From NCBI GenBank assembly GCA_937872005.1, contig CALMPQ010000344.1, forward strand, positions 1 through 12,969: a stretch of DNA of 12,969 nucleotides, read 5' to 3'. The notes beneath the pieces were generated by a model. The model was given only the letters and a program-made list of their open reading frames with translations. It did not search any database and was not told the origin of the DNA. This stretch comes from an uncultured Propioniciclava sp. GTDB taxonomy: Bacteria; Actinomycetota; Actinomycetes; Propionibacteriales; Propionibacteriaceae. This document shows positions 1-6,351 of the stretch, one piece after another; positions within the stretch are counted from its first letter, which is position 1, and every line of letters begins with the position of its first letter. The translations under genes and the position numbers were made by a program.

Positions 1-95
1 TAGAGCATGAACAGCGCGAGCCCGATGAGCAGGAAATGCAGCAACGGTTCGCGCTTGGGGGAGGGGGTGGGGCGCCGCCCTACCGGGCCAGCCAC
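1..95 (-). CDS. Partial N-terminus of a membrane-anchored protein, possibly a PpiC-type peptidyl-prolyl isomerase
   Basis: Only the first 31 complete codons are in the window; the gene runs off the left edge. An open frame begins with GTG at 95-93 and reads a short basic, proline-rich stretch, then KREPLLHFLLIGLALFML. A charged residue followed by EPLLHFLLxGxALF is typical of the N-terminal membrane anchor of parvulin/PpiC-type isomerases found in many bacteria. That recognition rests on the short motif alone, and no catalytic domain is visible. The start overlaps the end of the M3 peptidase gene by 16 bases, which fits translational coupling, but there is no convincing ribosome binding site before the GTG. 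It could be any protein with one N-terminal membrane helix. Confidence 0.45.
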   Translation of the reverse strand, partial: MAGPVGRRPTPSPKREPLLHFLLIGLALFML

Positions 96-1999
96 TCCGC
101 GAAGGCGTCGACGTTGTAGGGGCGACCCAGGAAGTCGGCGACCAGGTCGTCGGCGTCCTTCGTACCCCCTTGGGCGAGCACGCGGTCGCGGTAGCGGCCG
201 GCGACCTCGGGTGTGAACAGGTCGTCGGTGTTGAACGCCGAGAACATGTCCTTCGCGATCACCAGCGACCACATGTAGGTGTAGTAGCCCGAGTTGTAGC
301 CGTCGAGATGGCCGAACGACGTGGCCATGCACGTGCCCTCGAGGTACGGGAACAGCGAGTACTGCTCCTGCAGTTCGCGGGTGCGGGCGACGAGGTCGTC
401 GGGGTTCTCGAGGTGCAGGCGGTAGGCCAGCGCGGCGTAGAACATCTGGGTCCGGGTGAAGTAGCCCTTGCCGAAGTCATCGGCCCGGCGCATGCGGTCG
501 ACCAGCTCGGCCGGGATCGGCTCGCCCGCCGCGTTGGTGGCGAACGACCGCAGCACCGAGGCGTCCCAGGCCCACTCCTCGAGCATCTGGCTGGGGGCCT
601 CCACGAAGTCCCACTCGGTGGCGACCCCGGAGAACTCGGCCCATCGTTGCTGGCCGCCCACGAGGTGGTGGACGAGGTGCCCGAACTCGTGGAACAGGGT
701 GACGACGTCGTCGTGCTCCATGAGACCGGTGGGGAAGTTGCAGACCAGGACGCCCTCGGGAACCTGGCGGTCTGCGATACCGCTGGCCAACGTGAACTGG
801 GCGGCGTGCTTGAACTTGCCCTCGCGGGGGTGGAGGTCGAGGTAGATCCGCCCCAGGGGCGCGCCGTCGTCGGTGCGGGCGACCTCGTACGCGGTCACGG
901 CCTCGTGCCAGACGGGCACGTCGACCGGCGTCCAAGACAGGCCGAAGAGGCGTCCGGTGACGTCGAGCAGCCCGGCGCGGACCTTGCTGAAGTCGAAGTA
1001 GGTGCGGACGAGCTGGGCGTCCACGTCGAGTTGCTCGCGGCGGTGCACCTCGCCGTAGTAGGCGCTGTCGAAGGATTCCACGCGGGTGGCGTCGGGGCGG
1101 TCCTGGCGGAGGCGCTCGAGCAGGACGGCGACGTCGCGTTGGGCGGGGGCGAGGGCCGCGTCGGCGATCTGGTCGATGAACTCGCCGATCGCCGCGCCGG
1201 TCTTGATCATCTTCACCTCGGCGTCGAAGTCGGGGAAGGTGTCGTAGCCGAGCAGGGTGGCGAGCTCGGCGCGCAGGGCGAACATCTCGTGCAGGACGTC
1301 GACGTTGTCGGGGTAGCCGATGGTGAGTTGGGCGACCACCAGCTCGCGGCGGGCGTCGGCGTCGTGCGCGAAGGTGCGGAACGGAATCGCATCGGGGTAG
1401 TCGGTGGTGACGGTGACCATGCCGTCCTCGCCGACCGGGTGGGCGTCGATCCAGTCCTGGGGCAGGCCGTCGAGCTGCTCGGGGCGGACCTTGATCGAAC
1501 GCGTCCCCTCGCGGATGGTGCGGGCGAACGTCTGGCCCAGGACGGTGAGTCGGTCCTGGATCTCCTTCACTCGTGCGCGCGTCGGGGTGTCCGCAGCGAC
1601 GCCGGAGCGGCGGAAGGCGAGCAGGGTCTTGTCGAGGAGGCGCTGCTCCTGGGCGCCCAGCCCATCGGCGGAGAGGGCGGCGAAGACGGCGTACAGCTCG
1701 GTGTCGAGGCCGAGTTCGGTGGCCAACTGGCGGGCGGCAAGGGCGGCGCGCTCCGCAGCTTCGCGGGTCGGGGCGTCGGGGTGGACCTCGCTGAACAGTT
1801 CGCCGCGGGCGGACGCATTGCCGAGGGCGACCGCGACTTCGTTCCACGCCGTCAAGGTGTCGAGGGCCGTTTCCGGCGGGTTGGCCTTGAGCTCGGCGAC
1901 GAGGTTGCGCGCGCGGTCCAGCGCGCTCTCGGACGACGACTCGACCCAGGTCAGGTAGTCGTCGGCGGCGGGCAGGGTCAGCGGAGCGAGTTCAGTCAC
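80..1999 (-). CDS. M3-family zinc metallopeptidase (oligopeptidase / peptidyl-dipeptidase Dcp-like)
   Basis: A 639-residue protein, close to the usual size of thimet-oligopeptidase/Dcp enzymes, which degrade short peptides in the cytoplasm. The zinc site is complete: HEFGH at residues 437-441 within a typical LFHEFGHLVHHL block, and the third ligand is probably E467 in DFVEAPSQ. The conserved substrate-binding stretch FGHLDGYNSGYYTYMW lies at 562-577. There is no signal peptide or membrane segment. The open frame continues upstream to 2167, but that part overlaps the ABC gene and looks unlike a protein N-terminus. The GTG at 1999 begins a natural MTELAPLTLP sequence and sits 7 bases after a TAGGCT hexamer, so I place the start there as a leaderless gene. 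It lies 28 bases downstream of the ABC gene. The exact subfamily and preferred substrate cannot be read from the sequence. Confidence 0.93.
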   Translation of the reverse strand: MTELAPLTLPAADDYLTWVESSSESALDRARNLVAELKANPPETALDTLTAWNEVAVALGNASARGELFSEVHPDAPTREAAERAALAARQLATELGLDTELYAVFAALSADGLGAQEQRLLDKTLLAFRRSGVAADTPTRARVKEIQDRLTVLGQTFARTIREGTRSIKVRPEQLDGLPQDWIDAHPVGEDGMVTVTTDYPDAIPFRTFAHDADARRELVVAQLTIGYPDNVDVLHEMFALRAELATLLGYDTFPDFDAEVKMIKTGAAIGEFIDQIADAALAPAQRDVAVLLERLRQDRPDATRVESFDSAYYGEVHRREQLDVDAQLVRTYFDFSKVRAGLLDVTGRLFGLSWTPVDVPVWHEAVTAYEVARTDDGAPLGRIYLDLHPREGKFKHAAQFTLASGIADRQVPEGVLVCNFPTGLMEHDDVVTLFHEFGHLVHHLVGGQQRWAEFSGVATEWDFVEAPSQMLEEWAWDASVLRSFATNAAGEPIPAELVDRMRRADDFGKGYFTRTQMFYAALAYRLHLENPDDLVARTRELQEQYSLFPYLEGTCMATSFGHLDGYNSGYYTYMWSLVIAKDMFSAFNTDDLFTPEVAGRYRDRVLAQGGTKDADDLVADFLGRPYNVDAFAEWLAR

Positions 2000-2006
2000 G
2001 CCGGCC

Positions 2007-2012
2007 AGCCTA
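2007..2012 (-). promoter_or_regulatory. Putative -10 hexamer for leaderless M3 peptidase transcript
   Basis: Read on the minus strand the bases are TAGGCT, fitting the actinobacterial TAnnnT -10 pattern. Seven bases separate it from the GTG at 1999, so transcription would start at or one base from the start codon. No Shine-Dalgarno sequence lies between and no clear -35 is visible. The same hexamer at the same spacing precedes three other genes in the window. Confidence 0.5.
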
Positions 2013-2027
2013 GCCACCGGCGTGGGG

Positions 2028-3875
2028 TCAGCCCGTGATGTCGAAGGCCGCCAGACGGCGCTTGTCACGCTTGGTGCCCGATTCCTGCAGGGCCAGCAAC
2101 TCGGCGTAGATGCCGTCGGTGACCGCGAGGTCGGCGGGGGAGCCGACCTCGTCGATGCGCCCGTCACGCAGGGTGATGATGCGGTCGACGGTGCTGATGG
2201 TCGACAGGCGGTGGGCGATGATGATGCTCGTCCGGTTGGTCATGAGCTCTTCCAGGCCGGCCTGCACCAGGCGTTCCGAGCGTGAGTCCAGCGCCGAGGT
2301 GGCTTCGTCGAGCACGAGCAGGGGGGCGTCCTTCAGCATGGCGCGCGCGACCGCGATGCGCTGCTTCTGCCCGCCCGACAGCCGGACGCCCCGCTCGCCG
2401 ATCAAGGTGTCGTAGCCGTCGGCGAGGCGCGCGATGAACTCGTGGGCATTCGCCCGGCGGGCGGCCAGCTCGAGTTCGGCGTCGGTGGCTTCGGGACGCC
2501 CATAGGCCAGGTTCTCGCGCACCGTGCCCGAGAACAGGGACGCGTCCTGGAAGACGACTCCGATCTGGGCGCGCACCTGCGCGAGCGACACCGACGCCGT
2601 GTCGGTGCCGGCGATGCTGATCGTCCCGGCGTCGGGACGGTAGAGCCCGAGCAACAGGTTGACCAGCGTGGTCTTGCCGCCGCCCGACTCGCTGACCAGC
2701 GCCACCCGTTCACCGCGCGTGACCGCGAACGAGATGTCGTGCAGCACCTCGGCGTCGGAGTCGTAGCCGAAGCTGACACCTGCGAACTCGATCGTCGGGG
2801 CGTCCGGGACGACGCTACAGGGCGGGACCACAGGCTCTCGGCGCTCGGAAGGCGGGCTGTCGGCGCTGGGAACACGGGCTGTCGGCGCGTCGATGGCCGC
2901 GTGGGGTTCGGGGGTCTCGTCCATGACCTCGAAGTAGCTCTTGGAGCCCGCGATCGCGTGCTGGGAGGAGTCGACGAGGAAGCTCATCATCATGACGGGG
3001 TTCTTCGCCATCGCGACGAGCTGGATGAGCAGCACCATGTCGCCCAGGGAGAACGCCCCCGAGGCGGTCTGGGCGAAGATGATCAGGTAGATCCCGAAGA
3101 AGATCACGTTGAGCGAGCCGCGGCGGGCGACGTCCATGCGGTGCCACCACGACGACTGGGTGGTCGTGAGCCGCACCGCCCTGGCGTAGTGCCCGTCGAA
3201 CAACTCCAGCTCCGACCGCTCGCGCACGAAGCTCTTCGTCACCTTGATCTGGCCGATGACCTCGGCGAAGCGTCCGCCGGCGGCGTCGAGCTCGACGTTC
3301 TTCTCGCCCTCGAGCTTCTGCCACCGCTTCGAGGTGAGCGCCGTGAGCCAGGTGAACAGGGGGTAGATGATGAGCAGCAGCAACGCCAGCGGCCACGAGT
3401 AGAACGCGGCGATGAACAGCACTGCGAACACCGTGATCAGCGTCGGGAAGAAGTTGTTGCTGAACATCTGCAGGAACTGCGTGACCTCGGTGATCGAGCG
3501 GTTCAGCTTGTTGATCACGGTGCCGGTGAGCGTGTTGTCAAAGTAGCGCTGCGGCAGCGACAACAGCTTCGCGTAGTAGCGCGAGCTGAGGATCGACCGC
3601 AGGCGCATCGTCATGGTGTCCCCCAAGAAGCCGCCGACGTTGGTGAGCGCCGTGTTGAGCAACTCCGCGGCCAGCAGGGCCAGGGCGAGGACGAGCAGGG
3701 CGGTGAAGCCGCCACCGCCCCCGCCGACCTGGGCAACGACCTCGTCGGTCGCCCGGGCGATGATGAACGGGGTGGCCAGGGCGGTGACCGCGACGAGGAC
3801 GGAGGTCACGATGATCCCGGCGTACCAGCCCCACAGCTCGCGGGCCGTCGACAGCACGCGCCACAGGGTGCCCAT
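2028..3875 (-). CDS. ABC exporter, fused transmembrane and ATPase domains
   Basis: A 615-residue type-IV ABC half-transporter of the MsbA/LmrA-like group, which works as a dimer in the inner membrane. The membrane domain covers about residues 15-320, with hydrophobic spans near 20-40, 57-80, 140-180 and 255-300. The nucleotide-binding domain covers about 360-600: Walker A SESGGGKT 395-402, Q-loop Q443, signature LSGGQ 499-503, Walker B with catalytic E524 in VLDEATSALD, and H-loop H555. The first Walker A glycine is serine (AGC in place of GGC). Residues 330-351, the interdomain linker, come from three 22-bp tandem repeats. The start is set by GGGAGG five bases before ATG and by a TGATG stop-start overlap with the upstream acetyltransferase. 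Substrate is unknown; with one half-transporter gene, a homodimer is the simplest reading. Confidence 0.93.
   Translation of the reverse strand: MGTLWRVLSTARELWGWYAGIIVTSVLVAVTALATPFIIARATDEVVAQVGGGGGGFTALLVLALALLAAELLNTALTNVGGFLGDTMTMRLRSILSSRYYAKLLSLPQRYFDNTLTGTVINKLNRSITEVTQFLQMFSNNFFPTLITVFAVLFIAAFYSWPLALLLLIIYPLFTWLTALTSKRWQKLEGEKNVELDAAGGRFAEVIGQIKVTKSFVRERSELELFDGHYARAVRLTTTQSSWWHRMDVARRGSLNVIFFGIYLIIFAQTASGAFSLGDMVLLIQLVAMAKNPVMMMSFLVDSSQHAIAGSKSYFEVMDETPEPHAAIDAPTARVPSADSPPSERREPVVPPCSVVPDAPTIEFAGVSFGYDSDAEVLHDISFAVTRGERVALVSESGGGKTTLVNLLLGLYRPDAGTISIAGTDTASVSLAQVRAQIGVVFQDASLFSGTVRENLAYGRPEATDAELELAARRANAHEFIARLADGYDTLIGERGVRLSGGQKQRIAVARAMLKDAPLLVLDEATSALDSRSERLVQAGLEELMTNRTSIIIAHRLSTISTVDRIITLRDGRIDEVGSPADLAVTDGIYAELLALQESGTKRDKRRLAAFDITG
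2823..2888. repeat. Three 22-bp imperfect tandem repeats inside the ABC exporter gene
   Basis: Units lie at 2823-2844, 2845-2866 and 2867-2888. All end in CGGCGC on the plus strand and share a core close to GGGCTGTCGGCGC. Units two and three differ at 3 of 22 positions, and units one and three at 4 of 22. Because 22 is not a multiple of three, each copy is read in a different frame, but the 66-base total keeps the gene open. It encodes a Pro/Ala/Ser/Arg-rich linker at residues 330-351 between the membrane and ATPase domains. Confidence 0.85.
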
Positions 3876-4465
3876 CAGTGCCTCCCGAGGAGGTGGTTCA
3901 GGTGGCGCTGCACGGCCGGCCACTGCTCCCCGGTGAGGGAGTACTGGGCGGTGTCGGTGACGGTTCCGTCGCGCAGCACCCGGTCGTTGCGGATGCGCCC
4001 CTCGAAGACGGCGCCCAGCCGCTCGATCGCCTCGCGCGACGGGTGGTTGAACCAGGTGGCCCGGAACGCCACCCGTCGACAGCCCCACACCTCGAAGGCG
4101 TGGCGCAGCATCAGGAACTTGGCCTCGGTGTTCAGCCCCGTCCGGCGGGCGGACGCCGCGTACCACGTCGACCCGATCTCGACCGCCGGCACGGCGGGGA
4201 CGGGGTGCAGGAACGTCGTCACCCCGACCACCTTGTCGTCGAGCAGCCGCCGCAGCGCGAAGGGCAGCCCCTGCCCCGCGGCGGCGCCGGCCCGCTTGGC
4301 GGTGATGTCGGCCTCCACGTCCTCGGGTGCGGGGGCCGAGGTGTACCAGAGTTCCCAGACCCGCCCGTCATGCGTGGCAGCACGGAGGGCGTCCGCGTGG
4401 GAGCGGGCGAGCGGCTCGAGGCGGACCAGCGAGCCGGAGAGGGTGACGGGGTCGAGGAAGGCCAC
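3875..4465 (-). CDS. GNAT-family N-acetyltransferase, RimJ/RimL-like
   Basis: A 196-residue single-domain protein of the Gcn5-related acetyltransferase family, which transfers acetyl from acetyl-CoA to an amine. Features seen are the ARRTGLNTEAK stretch at 106-116 (pyrophosphate-binding loop region), the following helix FLMLRHAFE, and NHPSREAIERLGAVFEGR at 140-157, a hallmark of the RimJ/RimL branch (acetyl-CoA contacts and the dimer-side helix). The acceptor cannot be predicted. I chose the GTG at 4465, which gives MAFLDPVTLSGSLVRLEPL, the normal beginning of these proteins. The open frame continues to 4747 but that part is antisense to the next gene. The start has no good Shine-Dalgarno site, and a TAGGCT hexamer lies 8 bases upstream. 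Its stop shares one base with the ABC start, so the two are probably co-expressed. Confidence 0.88.
   Translation of the reverse strand: MAFLDPVTLSGSLVRLEPLARSHADALRAATHDGRVWELWYTSAPAPEDVEADITAKRAGAAAGQGLPFALRRLLDDKVVGVTTFLHPVPAVPAVEIGSTWYAASARRTGLNTEAKFLMLRHAFEVWGCRRVAFRATWFNHPSREAIERLGAVFEGRIRNDRVLRDGTVTDTAQYSLTGEQWPAVQRHLNHLLGRH
3881..3886 (-). promoter_or_regulatory. Strong ribosome binding site setting the ABC exporter start
   Basis: GGGAGG on the minus strand, five bases before the ATG at 3875-3873 and inside the end of the acetyltransferase gene. It rules out the longer frame that begins at 4166 and supports coupled translation across the TGATG junction. Confidence 0.75.
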
Positions 4466-4473
4466 GGTGCCCC

Positions 4474-4479
4474 AGCCTA
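4474..4479 (-). promoter_or_regulatory. Putative -10 hexamer for leaderless acetyltransferase transcript
   Basis: TAGGCT on the minus strand with 8 bases before the GTG at 4465. No clear -35 is seen at 16-18 bases. It would drive the acetyltransferase and ABC exporter pair. The -35 position overlaps one arm of the inverted repeat at 4492-4513. Confidence 0.5.
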
Positions 4480-4491
4480 CGCCGGTTCCGC

Positions 4492-4513
4492 GGTTGCCCA
4501 CCGTCTGGCAACC
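4492..4513. promoter_or_regulatory. Inverted repeat in the divergent promoter region, possible operator
   Basis: GGTTGCC at 4492-4498 and GGCAACC at 4507-4513 are perfect reverse complements separated by 8 bases. The element lies between the divergent acetyltransferase and CBM48-protein genes, over the expected -35 region of the former and just upstream of that of the latter. A dimeric regulator could control both directions from here. The regulator is not identified. Confidence 0.35.
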
Positions 4514-4537
4514 AGTGGGGAACATCCGGCGCTCCGG

Positions 4538-4546
4538 TGAGACAAT
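4538..4546 (+). promoter_or_regulatory. Putative extended -10 promoter for the CBM48-protein gene set
   Basis: TGA followed directly by GACAAT (4541-4546) matches an extended -10 (TGn plus a hexamer with 4 of 6 consensus bases). No TTG-type -35 is present at the right distance. The transcript would begin near 4553, leaving a leader of about 20 bases that carries the AGGAAGG ribosome binding site. Confidence 0.35.
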
Positions 4547-4558
4547 GGGCCGCTCCAC

Positions 4559-4565
4559 AGGAAGG
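4559..4565 (+). promoter_or_regulatory. Ribosome binding site deciding the CBM48-protein start
   Basis: AGGAAGG six bases before the ATG at 4572. An in-frame ATG at 4545 lies upstream of this site and within the predicted promoter, so the shorter protein is preferred. Confidence 0.7.
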
Positions 4566-4571
4566 TTCTCC

Positions 4572-5138
4572 ATGCTGCTCCGCTCCGTCGGCTCGCGCGC
4601 CGGCCACCGCACACTCACGTTCCTCCAGCCGCTCGAGGCGGCCGACCGCGTCAGCGTGGTCGGCAACTTCAACGACTGGACGCCGGGTCGGCTCACGCTG
4701 CGGGCTGCGGGCGAGGTGGCCGAGGCGTCGGTGGAGCTGCCCAACAACTACATCGCGGTGTTCCGCTACCTGGGCGAGGGCGACCACTGGTTCGACGAGC
4801 CGCAGGCGGACGTCGTGGACGCCGGGGGGAGCGTCGTGTTCGGGGTCGAGGACGAGCCCGTGGCCGACGAACCGCAGCCCGCGGCGTCCGTGGTCGTGGA
4901 GCCCGAGCCCAGCAAGCTGTCGCCGGCTGCCAAGGCCGAGAAGATCGGCCAGAAGCGACGCGAGCGCGAGGAGCAGAAGGCCACGCAGGCCATCGAGAAG
5001 GCCCGCGCCAAGCAGAAGAAGCTCGCCGACAAGGTGACCAAGGCGGCGCAGAAGCAGCGCAAGGCGGCCGAGCGCGTCGCCAAGGAGCGCGAGCGGGTGG
5101 CGAAGAAGGCGGCCAAGAAGGCCGGCAAGAAGGCCTGA
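4572..5138 (+). CDS. CBM48/isoamylase early-set domain protein with a Lys/Ala-rich tail
   Basis: A 188-residue protein in two parts. Residues about 1-92 form a compact CBM48/AMPK-glycogen-binding-like beta domain: FLQPLEAADRVSVVGNFNDW followed by TPGRLTL, then YIAVFRYLGEGDHWFDEP. The VxVVGxFNDW block and the downstream aromatic positions are typical of early-set domains at the front of glycogen branching and debranching enzymes; in AMPK beta these residues bind glycogen. No catalytic domain follows. Instead there is an acidic/proline linker (93-115) and about 70 residues of Lys, Ala, Arg and Glu with coiled-coil character, ending in KKAAKKAGKKA, like a histone-H1-type tail that could bind nucleic acid. 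The following transporter starts one base after its stop, so they are co-transcribed. Function is unknown; glycogen or polysaccharide binding is inferred from the fold only. Confidence 0.85.
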   Translation: MLLRSVGSRAGHRTLTFLQPLEAADRVSVVGNFNDWTPGRLTLRAAGEVAEASVELPNNYIAVFRYLGEGDHWFDEPQADVVDAGGSVVFGVEDEPVADEPQPAASVVVEPEPSKLSPAAKAEKIGQKRREREEQKATQAIEKARAKQKKLADKVTKAAQKQRKAAERVAKERERVAKKAAKKAGKKA

Positions 5139-5139
5139 C

Positions 5140-6351
5140 ATGATGCGTTCCCAGGCCAGGCTCTGGTGGGGCGTGGTCGCGATCGTGCTGCTCGCGATCA
5201 ACCTGCGGCCGGGCGCCACCTCCCTCGGGCCGGTGCTGGCCGAGGTCAAGGAGGGCCTCGGCATGGGCGGCGCCCTCGCCGGGCTGCTGACCTCGGCCCC
5301 GGGCTTCGCCTTCGCCGTGTTCGGTGCGATCGCGGTGACGGTTGGGCTGCGGCTCGGTCTGGCGGGTGGTCTGTTCGTGGCGGCGCTGGCCGCCGCACTG
5401 GGGCTTCTGGGCCGCATCTTCGTCGACTCGGTCCCGCTCTTCTTCGTGTTGACGCTGGTGGCGTTCGGCGGCATGGCGATCGGCAACGTGTTGACGCCGG
5501 CCTACATCAAGTCGCACTACCCGAACCGGCTGGCGTCGCTGATGTCGGTCTACACGGTCGGACTGGCGATCGGGGCCACGTCGGCGTCGCTGATCTCGGC
5601 CCCCTTGTCGGACGTCGCTCCCGGTGGCTGGCGCGCATCCCTGGGGGTGTGGGGCGTCGTCGCCTTGGTCGCCGCCGTGCCGTGGGCGGTGCTCGCGGCT
5701 TCCGAGCGCAAGCGACGCCTGGCGGAGGAGGCCGTCACCCAGCGGGTCTCCGGGTCGGTGTTCGGCGTCATCGGGTCGCGTCGCGCCGTGGCGCTCGCGT
5801 TGTTCTTCGGCATGCAGTCGATGCAGGCCTACGTCCAGTTCGGCTGGATCGCCCAGATGTACCGCGACGGCGGGCTCACGCCGACGCAGGCCGGGGCGAT
5901 GGCGTCCCTGATCGCGGCGTTCGGCATCCCGGCCGGGTTCGTGATGCCGGCGGTGGTCGCCAAGGTGCGCGACCCCCGGTGGGTCGTGGTGGTGCTCGGC
6001 ATCCTGCTGGTGACGGGTTACCTCGGCGTGTGGCTGGCCCCGACGAACCTGCCGTGGCTCTGGGCGACCTGCCTGGGCCTGTCGGGCTTCGCCTTCCCGA
6101 TGGCGATGGCCCTCATCACGGCCCGCACGCGCGATGCCCACGTGACGACTCAGCTGTCCGGGTTCACCCAGTCGGTGGGCTACCTGGCCTCAGGGCTGGG
6201 CCCGTTGTTGGTGGGCGTCCTGTTCGAGTTCACGGGCGGGTGGGCGGTGCCCCTGTGGTTCCTGTTGGGGTCCGCAGTGGTGTTCGTGGCGGCGGGGTTG
6301 GTCGCGGCCGGGCCGGGGTACGTCGATGACGAGCTTGCCGCCCGCGGCTGA
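5140..6351 (+). CDS. CynX/NimT-type MFS transporter
   Basis: A 403-residue, very hydrophobic protein with about twelve membrane segments, the normal size for the major facilitator superfamily. The N-terminal AINLRPGATSLGPVL (residues 19-33) is the signature of the cyanate-permease-like (CynX/NimT) subgroup, which usually reads RP-x-T-S-x-GP. The basic loop SERKRRLAEE (about 188-197) between the two six-helix halves is as expected. Members are mostly annotated cyanate or 2-nitroimidazole transporters, but real substrates are largely unknown, and no cyanase gene is in the window. It starts one base after the CBM48-protein stop; AAGAAGG inside that gene is a plausible ribosome site. Two tandem ATG codons make the start uncertain by one residue. 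Its last 26 bases overlap the ATL gene. Confidence 0.9.
   Translation: MMRSQARLWWGVVAIVLLAINLRPGATSLGPVLAEVKEGLGMGGALAGLLTSAPGFAFAVFGAIAVTVGLRLGLAGGLFVAALAAALGLLGRIFVDSVPLFFVLTLVAFGGMAIGNVLTPAYIKSHYPNRLASLMSVYTVGLAIGATSASLISAPLSDVAPGGWRASLGVWGVVALVAAVPWAVLAASERKRRLAEEAVTQRVSGSVFGVIGSRRAVALALFFGMQSMQAYVQFGWIAQMYRDGGLTPTQAGAMASLIAAFGIPAGFVMPAVVAKVRDPRWVVVVLGILLVTGYLGVWLAPTNLPWLWATCLGLSGFAFPMAMALITARTRDAHVTTQLSGFTQSVGYLASGLGPLLVGVLFEFTGGWAVPLWFLLGSAVVFVAAGLVAAGPGYVDDELAARG

Noticed and set aside
170..2038. 622-codon plus-strand open frame opposite the M3 peptidase
   Set aside because: It is antisense to a gene with clear catalytic motifs. Its composition (Gly, Val, Glu, Arg, His runs) is that of a GC-rich shadow frame, with no recognisable domain.
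2000..2167. 56-residue N-terminal extension of the M3 peptidase
   Set aside because: It overlaps the ABC coding region and is Ser/Thr/Pro/Arg-rich without family similarity; the GTG at 1999 with an upstream -10 is the better start.
2442..4571. Long plus-strand N-terminal extension in frame with the CBM48 protein
   Set aside because: It runs antisense through the ABC and acetyltransferase genes and has shadow-type composition. A ribosome site and the early-set domain place the real start at 4572.
4368..5486. Leucine-rich minus-strand frame over the CBM48 gene that looks like a membrane protein
   Set aside because: The Leu/Ala-rich segment is simply the reverse complement of the Lys/Ala-rich tail. 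The sense frame has a ribosome site and a recognisable domain.
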